NCBI RefSeq assembly: GCF_001553785.1
Contig: NZ_LOJP01000001.1
Span: 3,183,930 to 3,219,409 of the forward strand
Source of the DNA: Actinoplanes sp. TFC3
GTDB taxonomy: Bacteria > Actinomycetota > Actinomycetes > Mycobacteriales > Micromonosporaceae
Direction: 5' to 3'
Length of the DNA: 35,480 nt
The number at the start of each line of letters is the position of its first letter. Position 1 is the first letter of the stretch. The notes under the pieces were generated by a model, which saw nothing but the letters and a program-made list of their open reading frames with translations, was not told the DNA's origin and made no database searches. A program made the position numbers and the translations under genes. Below, in pieces: positions 30,623 to 35,480 of this stretch.

Positions 30623-31369
30623 CTACCGGCCGAGCGTGTCGCGCAGGCCTGCCCGCACCAGCGCCGCATGCAGCCGCTGTGACAGCGCTTGCAGCTCGCG
30701 CGCCGTCTCCGAGGCCCGCGCCCGCGCCGCCGGGTCCTGCTGGCGCACCAGCGGCGCCAGCAACTGGGTGAACAACCCCAGCTCGCGGTCGGCTCCGGCG
30801 CGGAAGGCGCGCAGGTGACGTACCTCCAGGCCGTATTTCTGCAGGCCCACCACCGCCTCGACGATCACCACCGCGTCGCCGTCGTACCAGCCGGGCGGGC
30901 GGGAGGTGACCAGGCCGATGCGTTCGAGTTCGCTGAGCAGTTGCTCGGCCGCACCGGTGCGTTCCATCAGGTCGTCGCGCGACACCCGGGTGTCGGCCGT
31001 GGTGTCGGCCGACACCTCCGGTTCCGAGCCCACCGCGACCAGCGACGGGCGTTGCCGGGCCAGCGGGTCGTCGCCGCGTTCGAGGGCTTCGAGCTGCTCG
31101 CGGATGACCCGCAGCGGCAGGTACTGATCGCGTTGCGCGGTCAGTACGAACCGCAGGCGGGCCACGTCGTTCCACGAGTACTTGCGGTAGCCGGACGCGG
31201 TGCGCTGCGGGTCGACCAGCCCCTCGGCCTCCAGGAAGCGGAGCTTGGAGATGGTCGTGTCGGGGAACTCGGTGCGCAGCTGGGCCAGCACCTCCCCGAT
31301 GCTCATCAGCGCAGCATCACGACCCGGGCGTGACCTCGGGTCGTGCGCGGCCGCCCCCGCCGGGTTCAC
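30623..31369 (-). CDS. ftsR: MerR-family regulator FtsR (Rv1828-like)
   Basis: This 248-residue protein has the FtsR/Rv1828 helix-turn-helix: SIGEVLAQLRTEFPDTTISK, LRFLEAEGLVDPQRTASGYR and KYSWNDVARLRFVLTAQRDQ (about residues 23-85). A long coiled C-terminal region follows, with PPGWYDGDAVVIVEAVVGLQ and YGLEVRHLRAFRAGADRELG, also characteristic. In Corynebacterium FtsR activates ftsZ and other division genes; the target here is inferred only. GTG 31369 overlaps the garA stop by four bases (GTGA); ATG 31306 would start right at the helix-turn-helix. Together with garA and gcvH it forms part of a conserved actinobacterial block. The C-terminus (residues about 195-248) is Ala/Arg-rich and helical. 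Confidence 0.92.
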   Translation of the reverse strand: MNPAGAAAHDPRSRPGRDAALMSIGEVLAQLRTEFPDTTISKLRFLEAEGLVDPQRTASGYRKYSWNDVARLRFVLTAQRDQYLPLRVIREQLEALERGDDPLARQRPSLVAVGSEPEVSADTTADTRVSRDDLMERTGAAEQLLSELERIGLVTSRPPGWYDGDAVVIVEAVVGLQKYGLEVRHLRAFRAGADRELGLFTQLLAPLVRQQDPAARARASETARELQALSQRLHAALVRAGLRDTLGR

Positions 31370-31818
31370 GCCCCGCCGCCCTCGCCCTCCGGCCGCGGGC
31401 CGGCGATGAACACGAGGCGGAACTTGCCGATCTGCACCTCGTCACCGTTGCTGAGGGTGGCGGACTCGACCCGCTCCCGGTTGACGTACGTCCCGTTGAG
31501 CGAGCCGACGTCGCGCACGGTGAAAGTGCCACCGTCGCGGTGGAACTCGGCGTGGCGGCGCGAAACCGTCACGTCGTCGAGGAAGATGTCGCTGTCGGGG
31601 TGCCGGCCGCTCGTGGTCACGTCATGGTCCAGCAGGAACCGGGCCCCGGCGTTGGGACCGCGACGCACCACCAGCAGGGCCATGCCCGGCGGCAGCGAGC
31701 CCGACATGCGGCTCGGCACGACGTCGGTCTCCGGCCCCTCGAGCACCTCGTCGAGCGCTCCGAGGTTCAGCGTGGACGTGACGTCGAGCGGGGGGAACTC
31801 GTCGTCTGGGCGCGTCAT
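31366..31818 (-). CDS. garA: GarA-like FHA-domain protein
   Basis: This 150-residue protein has an FHA domain at about residues 50-125: LLVVRRGPNAGARFLLDHDV, SGRHPDSDIFLDDVTVSRRH, AEFHRDGG, DVGSLNGTYVNRE and NGDEVQIGKFRLVFIAGP. In mycobacteria unphosphorylated GarA binds and controls glutamate dehydrogenase, glutamate synthase and 2-oxoglutarate decarboxylase, and PknB/PknG phosphorylation of an ETTS motif switches it off by self-binding of the FHA domain. The N-terminal motif here is DVTSTL (residues 12-17): Thr14 aligns with the PknB-type site while the PknG-type position appears to be Val13. The alignment is mine. ATG 31818 (MTRPDDEFPPL) was chosen over one 12 bases upstream. Its stop overlaps ftsR by four bases. 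A promoter and a long leader lie upstream. Confidence 0.94.
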   Translation of the reverse strand: MTRPDDEFPPLDVTSTLNLGALDEVLEGPETDVVPSRMSGSLPPGMALLVVRRGPNAGARFLLDHDVTTSGRHPDSDIFLDDVTVSRRHAEFHRDGGTFTVRDVGSLNGTYVNRERVESATLSNGDEVQIGKFRLVFIAGPRPEGEGGGA

Positions 31819-31870
31819 GGACCACCTCACGGATCTTTTTCGGTCGCCGCCACACGGCGTGGGCTAGCGA

Positions 31871-31890
31871 ACCGGACGTTCGGGTCCGGT
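31871..31890 (-). promoter_or_regulatory. Hairpin in the garA leader
   Basis: ACCGGAC (31871-31877) and GTCCGGT (31884-31890) form a perfect seven-base stem with a six-base loop, inside the predicted 150-base garA leader, about 53 bases before the start. It could be a leader structure, an attenuator, or a gcvH terminator. Confidence 0.4.
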
Positions 31891-31976
31891 GCGCGTTCCC
31901 CCCGCCGCCGCTGCCCGTGGGCCCGGCTGCACGACTATGGGTTTCGAAGTAATAACAGTTCTACAGATGTCCCGCG

Positions 31977-31982
31977 AGCCTA
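31977..31982 (-). promoter_or_regulatory. -10 box of garA
   Basis: TAGGCT on the minus strand, which would give a garA leader of about 150 bases. Confidence 0.4.
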
Positions 31983-32033
31983 GTCAGCACGCAAAAGCCG
32001 GGCAACCGGACGCGCGGGCGAGCCGCAGGCGGA

Positions 32034-32414
32034 TCAGCCTTCGGTCAATGCCTGGTACGCCGCGGCGTCCAGCAGAGCGTCCAGCGCCGCCGGGTCGTCC
32101 GGGGCGATCTCGACGAGCCAACCGGCCGCGTACGGCTCGGCGTTGACCAGCTCCGGCTCGTCGCCCAGGGTGGCGTTGCGCGCCACCACAGTGCCCGCGA
32201 CCGGCGCGTAGATCTCCGAGACGCTCTTGGTCGACTCGATCTCGCCGAGCTGGTCGCCCGCCTGCACCGCGGTGCCCTCGTCGGGTAGCTGCACGTAGAC
32301 GATGTCACCGAGCGCGTCCTGCGCGAAGTGGGTGATGCCCACCCGCACCGGGCCGGTTCCGTCGCCGGACACCCACTCGTGCTCGGCGGTGTACCGCAGA
32401 TCCTCGGGAATCAC
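32034..32414 (-). CDS. gcvH: Glycine cleavage system H protein
   Basis: This 126-residue lipoyl protein shuttles the aminomethyl group from GcvP to the T protein. It has LRYTAEHEWVSGDG at the N-terminus, VRVGITHFAQDALGDIVYVQ, GEIESTKSVSEIYAPVAGTV with the lipoylated Lys at residue 63, and LVNAEPYAAGWLVEI at the C-terminus, so it is complete and looks functional. The start is GTG 32414 with GGAGG about 8 bases upstream. It lies 28 bases after the DUF881 gene and probably ends that transcript, before the separate promoter of garA. No riboswitch precedes it, unlike gcvP. Confidence 0.97.
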   Translation of the reverse strand: MIPEDLRYTAEHEWVSGDGTGPVRVGITHFAQDALGDIVYVQLPDEGTAVQAGDQLGEIESTKSVSEIYAPVAGTVVARNATLGDEPELVNAEPYAAGWLVEIAPDDPAALDALLDAAAYQALTEG

Positions 32415-32442
32415 TCGTTCCTCCGTTGAGTTGCGCGCCTGG

Positions 32443-33198
32443 TCAGGAGACCGGACGCGCGTACTGCAGGCTGGCTGACTGGCGCACCGCGGTCACCTCG
32501 ACCGTGCTGCGCTGCTCCATGGTCACGTTACCGCCGGCCTGGCTCACCGACGCGACCACCCCACCGGGGATCTGCAGCGCCGTCTGCATGGTGGCCGGCA
32601 CCCCGATGACCCAGAGCGTGTATGGACCGCTGAGCTGCTTACCGTCGACGATGATCTCGCCACCGTCGGCGTCGACGAAATACGAGGAGGCCACGAGCCG
32701 CACGGCCACCCCGTTGTTGCCGACCAGCTCCATCACCTCACCCCCGGCCCCGCGCAGCTCCTGCACGGCGTTCAGGATGGCGGACGCCTTGATCGGCTGG
32801 CCGGCGGGGTCGATGGAGATCTTCAGCCCCGGCCCGTGCGCGGGCAGCGTGCCGGAGAGCAGGCCCAGCTCGTCGGCCCGCTTGTCGGCCTCGGCCTGCG
32901 CGGCCTGGCGCCCGGCCACCCCGGAGGTGAGCTGGCGCTGGCTCTCCTCAAGCTGGTTGATCTCCTGCTGCAGACGCTGATCGCGGGCCTCGAGGTCGGA
33001 AAGAATCCGCACGAGGTCCTCCTGGCGGGCCGAGGCGAGCCCCGAATCGGCATCGTTGCTGCGCAGCTGCACGACCAGGGTGAAGCCGAACAGCGCCAGC
33101 AGCAACCCGATCAGGGCGCCGGCCGAGGTGAGCTTGCGCTTGCGGGTGAGCTCCGGACGTACCGGATCGCCGGGAGGCTTCTGATCGTTGCCGGTCAT
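32443..33198 (-). CDS. DUF881 membrane protein (Rv1825-like)
   Basis: This 251-residue protein has a short basic cytoplasmic start, one transmembrane helix (LTSAGALIGLLLALFGFTLV, about residues 25-44), a coiled-coil-like stretch (about 60-105, RILSDLEARDQRLQQEINQL), and the DUF881 domain with GPGLKISIDPAGQ, LNAVQELRGAGGEVMELVGN, RLVASSYFVDADGGEIIVDG and PYTLWVIGVPATMQTALQIP. DUF881 proteins lie near division and cell-wall genes in actinobacteria, with undefined role. ATG 33198 starts 4 bases after the sbp stop. It is the third gene of a four-gene run that begins with the phosphatidyltransferase. Confidence 0.92.
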   Translation of the reverse strand: MTGNDQKPPGDPVRPELTRKRKLTSAGALIGLLLALFGFTLVVQLRSNDADSGLASARQEDLVRILSDLEARDQRLQQEINQLEESQRQLTSGVAGRQAAQAEADKRADELGLLSGTLPAHGPGLKISIDPAGQPIKASAILNAVQELRGAGGEVMELVGNNGVAVRLVASSYFVDADGGEIIVDGKQLSGPYTLWVIGVPATMQTALQIPGGVVASVSQAGGNVTMEQRSTVEVTAVRQSASLQYARPVS

Positions 33199-33202
33199 TG
33201 CC

Positions 33203-33535
33203 CTAGGCCCGGAACAGGTGCCGGCGGATCGCCGCGACGTTGCCGAAGATGCGCACCCCGAGCACCACGACCACGCCGGTGGACAACTGACCGCCCACGC
33301 CGAGTTGATCGCCGAGATAGACGATGAGAGCGGCCACGACAACATTGGCGATGAACGAGACGACAAACTGCTTGTCGTCAAAAATGCCGTCCAGCTTGGC
33401 GCGCACACCACCGAAAACGGCGTCCAGGGCCGCCACAACGGCGATGGGAAGGTACGGCTGCAGCGCCGGCGGCACGGTGGGGTGAAAGACGATGCCCAGC
33501 ACGGCACCGGCAATCAGGGCGACTACGGGAATCAT
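33203..33535 (-). CDS. sbp: Small basic protein (Sbp, DUF1290) family membrane protein
   Basis: This 110-residue protein has three or four hydrophobic segments: MIPVVALIAGAVLGIVFHPT, LPIAVVAALDAVFGGVRAKL, SFIANVVVAALIVYLGDQLG and STGVVVVLGVRIFGNVAAIR. The FGGVRAKLDGIFDDKQFVVS block and the VRIFGNVAAIRR end are the diagnostic sequence of the small basic protein family, first noted in the division/cell-wall gene regions of Gram-positive bacteria. Function is unknown. The ATG at 33535 overlaps the upstream DUF881 stop by four bases (ATGA), indicating translational coupling. Confidence 0.95.
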   Translation of the reverse strand: MIPVVALIAGAVLGIVFHPTVPPALQPYLPIAVVAALDAVFGGVRAKLDGIFDDKQFVVSFIANVVVAALIVYLGDQLGVGGQLSTGVVVVLGVRIFGNVAAIRRHLFRA

Positions 33536-34698
33536 CTGCCGCCTTCCGACGGTGAGGAGGTTGGTCTGACGGAAGCCTGCGGCGACGGACTCGCCTGACG
33601 CAGATTCGGTTCGGTGGCCGCCTCCACTGTCACATCCCCGATCCGGGCAACATCGAACGACATCCCGAATTGCGAGTTCAAAGCCCGGAAAAACTTCCCG
33701 GTCACCCCGTCGCGGAACTCCCGCTGCAAGGCATCGGGGCCGATAGCCACAATCTGGTAGGGCGACGTGACCGGCCGGAAATCAACAAGAATGGCTTCCC
33801 CGGCCTGCCGGATGGTCGAGGTGGCAGTGAGCCGCTGGCCGTTGATCGCAACAGCCTCGGCCCCGCCCGCCCACAAGGCATTGGTGGCCCGCTGCAAATC
33901 GGTGTCCCGAACCCGGCCCTCGGTGCTGCGCTCCCCGGTAACCGGATCAATAGGCGAAGGACCGTCACCCACAGTCACCCGGGTCCCCGGCCCCCGTGCC
34001 GGTGCCAGCCCGGTCTGGGCCTCGGCCTCCTGCAGCTCAGCCAGGGCGGCCCCACCGAGCTGTTGTTCGCGCAACCTCGCCACCTCGGACCGCAACTGAT
34101 CAGCCCGCGCGGAAAGATCGGTCGTGTTCTCCCGCCGGCTCTGCACCTGCTCGATCAACGTGTCCCGTGCCTGCGTGCGCGCCGGCTCATCGGCAACGGT
34201 CTGCTGATAAGCCACCACAAGCAAGAATCCCAGAGCCACAAGCGTCAAAGCACTGACCCCGCTCAAAATCTTCTTCGGTACGCCCACAGCACCGTTCCCG
34301 GCCGCCTTGCGCGCCGCGGCGTCCGCGTAGCCAGGGTCGAGGGGGTTGCGGAAAAGCTCGGTGAGGAAGTCGGGGGTGAAGGTGCGCTGCGGTTTGGCCT
34401 CGCCGTCAGGGTTGGGAGGCTGGGCTCGCGGAGGCGGTGCCGGGTCTTCGGACGCCGGCGCTGGTTCGGGCGCGGCCGCTTGTTCCATGGCTGCCGGCGG
34501 TTCCGTGACTGCCGCTTGTCCGGGCTCGTCTGCCGGCGTGGGTTCTTCCGTCGGCGTCTCAGGGGCGGCTGCGGGCGTCTCGGACGTTTCCTGCGCTACG
34601 GGCGCTGACGTTTCGGCGGCTGCCTCTGCCGGTTCCGCCTCAACATCCTTGGGCCGCGACTCCTCGCGCTCCCCCGAGCCGCCCTGGGCCGAACTCAT
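33532..34698 (-). CDS. DUF881 membrane protein with long acidic N-terminal tail (Rv1823-like)
   Basis: The 388-residue protein starts with about 130 low-complexity residues rich in Glu, Ala and Pro (residues 1-130), then TFTPDFLTELFRNPLDPGYA, one transmembrane helix (SGVSALTLVALGFLLVVAYQ, about 145-165), a coiled-coil-like region (about 175-220, RENTTDLSARADQLRSEVAR), and the DUF881 domain with TDLQRATNALWAGGAEAVAI, VDFRPVTSPYQIVAIGPDAL and MSFDVARIGDVTVEA. Together with the shorter DUF881 gene it would form a pair on either side of sbp, as in M. tuberculosis. Its ATG overlaps the phosphatidyltransferase stop by four bases. The last residues are Pro/Ser-rich. The long acidic tail suggests an unstructured cytoplasmic linker. 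Confidence 0.92.
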   Translation of the reverse strand: MSSAQGGSGEREESRPKDVEAEPAEAAAETSAPVAQETSETPAAAPETPTEEPTPADEPGQAAVTEPPAAMEQAAAPEPAPASEDPAPPPRAQPPNPDGEAKPQRTFTPDFLTELFRNPLDPGYADAAARKAAGNGAVGVPKKILSGVSALTLVALGFLLVVAYQQTVADEPARTQARDTLIEQVQSRRENTTDLSARADQLRSEVARLREQQLGGAALAELQEAEAQTGLAPARGPGTRVTVGDGPSPIDPVTGERSTEGRVRDTDLQRATNALWAGGAEAVAINGQRLTATSTIRQAGEAILVDFRPVTSPYQIVAIGPDALQREFRDGVTGKFFRALNSQFGMSFDVARIGDVTVEAATEPNLRQASPSPQASVRPTSSPSEGGR

Positions 34699-35312
34699 CC
34701 CGCGACAGCCTCGCGTGACGACAGCGTCCGGTCAGCGCGCAGCAACGCGCGGGTCTGCGCAAGGTAGAGCACGGCCGCCGCCCAGTACAGCCCGAGCGCC
34801 CACCACGCCAGCGCCCACCCCAACGGCAGAGCCACAGCATCGATTGACGGTACGGCCTCGGCCAGCAGCAGCACCGGGAACGCGGCCAGCAGCACGAACG
34901 TGCCGGTCTTGCCGACATAGTGGACCGGCGGCGGCCCGTACCCGTGCCGGCGCAGCACCAGCAGCGCCACGCCCAGGACCAGCTCGCGCAGCAGCAGGGC
35001 GGTCGTCAGCCACCACGGCACGACTTCGCGCAGCGTGAACCCGATCAGCGTAGCCAGAATGTACAACCGGTCCGCGAACGGGTCGAGCAGTTCCCCGAGC
35101 CGGCTCACCGAGTTCATCCGGCGGGCCACATAGCCGTCCACCCAGTCGGTGGTGCCGCCCACCGCGAGCACGATCACGGCCGCAACATCATGGTGCGGAC
35201 CGAGCAGAAGATAAAGAAAAAGGGGTACGCCCAGAAGCCGCACAAAGCTGATCACATTGGGAATGGTCCAAATGCGGTTGGTGACCATTGCGGGCGCAGA
35301 CTGCTCCACCAC
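34695..35312 (-). CDS. CDP-alcohol phosphatidyltransferase (Rv1822-like)
   Basis: This 205-residue integral membrane enzyme carries the family motif DWVDGYVARR followed by GELLDPFADR, i.e. DGxxAR(x)8GxxxDxxxD (about residues 52-76), the catalytic site of enzymes that join CDP-diacylglycerol to an alcohol. Several membrane helices are visible (PNVISFVRLLGVPLFLYLLL, LLLRELVLGVALLVL, FVLLAAFPVLLLAEAV, LGWALAWWALGLYWAAAVLY). M. tuberculosis has this gene as pgsA2, whose acceptor is uncertain, so I do not give a symbol. GTG 35312 has GGGAGAGGGGG upstream and removes a Gly/Arg-rich extension. TATAGT (35441-35446, minus) is a good -10 box for the run of four genes. Confidence 0.93.
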   Translation of the reverse strand: MVEQSAPAMVTNRIWTIPNVISFVRLLGVPLFLYLLLGPHHDVAAVIVLAVGGTTDWVDGYVARRMNSVSRLGELLDPFADRLYILATLIGFTLREVVPWWLTTALLLRELVLGVALLVLRRHGYGPPPVHYVGKTGTFVLLAAFPVLLLAEAVPSIDAVALPLGWALAWWALGLYWAAAVLYLAQTRALLRADRTLSSREAVAG

Positions 35313-35440
35313 GGTGCCCCCTCTCCCCGAACCACCACGGGACCCCACCCGCAGACGTGCCACCCACCGGCCCGGAGCCACCATGCAGCCGCTGTCCCCC
35401 CGGATAGCAGCCCGGCCCCGCCCAGTCACTTCGCCGAGCC

Positions 35441-35446
35441 ACTATA
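35441..35446 (-). promoter_or_regulatory. -10 box of the phosphatidyltransferase-DUF881-sbp-DUF881-gcvH run
   Basis: TATAGT on the minus strand would give a leader of about 120 bases before the GTG at 35312. The genes downstream overlap or nearly abut, down to gcvH. Confidence 0.5.
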
Positions 35447-35480
35447 TCCAGCCCCGCACCAACCCCCCATCACCCCGTAC

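Noticed and set aside
1..35480. tRNA genes, rRNA, CRISPR arrays, insertion sequences or attachment sites
   Set aside because: I looked through the intergenic gaps and found no cloverleaf-like TTC-arm signature, spaced repeats, transposase motifs or terminal inverted repeats; a tRNA or repeat search program could still find something I missed.

Overview
The window is high-GC, densely packed chromosomal DNA from an actinomycete. A run at the right end, read leftward from about 35300, matches a Mycobacterium tuberculosis block in order: a CDP-alcohol phosphatidyltransferase, a DUF881 protein, a small basic protein, a second DUF881 protein, gcvH, garA, ftsR, a DUF151 bifunctional nuclease and a second MerR regulator (Rv1822 to Rv1830 in M. 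tuberculosis). That synteny, DUF5999 and DUF3152 proteins and many TANNNT -10 boxes placed 6-8 bases before start codons fit a filamentous actinomycete. My guess is Micromonosporaceae, perhaps Actinoplanes-like; the genus is an inference. I see no rRNA, tRNA, insertion sequence, phage gene or CRISPR array.

Layout. 1-1451: a 2H (RNA ligase-like) protein missing its first half, then an NAD-dependent epimerase/reductase. 1664-6008: three overlapping genes for a non-ribosomal-peptide-synthetase-independent (NIS) siderophore: two IucA/IucC synthetases and a type III PLP decarboxylase. The decarboxylase is broken by a 127-base duplication with extreme G/C homopolymers that may be an assembly artefact. 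6015-8081: peptide deformylase, a PabB-like chorismate enzyme and a DUF5999 protein. 8166-11187: glycine decarboxylase gcvP behind a glycine riboswitch. 11217-13781: an aldo/keto reductase, two tandem RlaP/YcgL-type nucleotidyltransferases and a candidate 41-residue protein. 14030-19724: an actinobacterial protein of unknown function, a Ski2-like helicase, a possible 32-residue membrane peptide, a VOC/TetR pair sharing a perfect operator, a YdeI-family protein and an orphan AbiEii-like nucleotidyltransferase. 19736-25119: a two-component system divergent from asparagine synthetase and a DUF3152 protein. 25188-28872: a DUF6745-like protein, an AhpD-like protein, an EamA exporter, a LysR regulator and a methyltransferase. 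29109-35312: the conserved block described above.

How the genes work together. GcvP and GcvH belong to the same glycine-cleavage complex but are about 21 kb apart; only gcvP carries the riboswitch here. GcvH sits with GarA, the FHA switch that controls 2-oxoglutarate metabolism in mycobacteria, and with cell-division and envelope genes. The siderophore cassette has no visible exporter, receptor or diamine-forming enzyme, so it must rely on genes elsewhere or make an unusual product. Regulation looks local: several promoters appear leaderless, and in three cases the upstream gene's stop codon forms the first bases of the next gene's -10 box.

The items most worth follow-up are the siderophore cassette, the tandem nucleotidyltransferase module with its small ORF, the 32-base element shared by two distant promoter regions, the 11-base direct repeat between the two-component operon and asnB, and the stop-codon/-10 arrangement.
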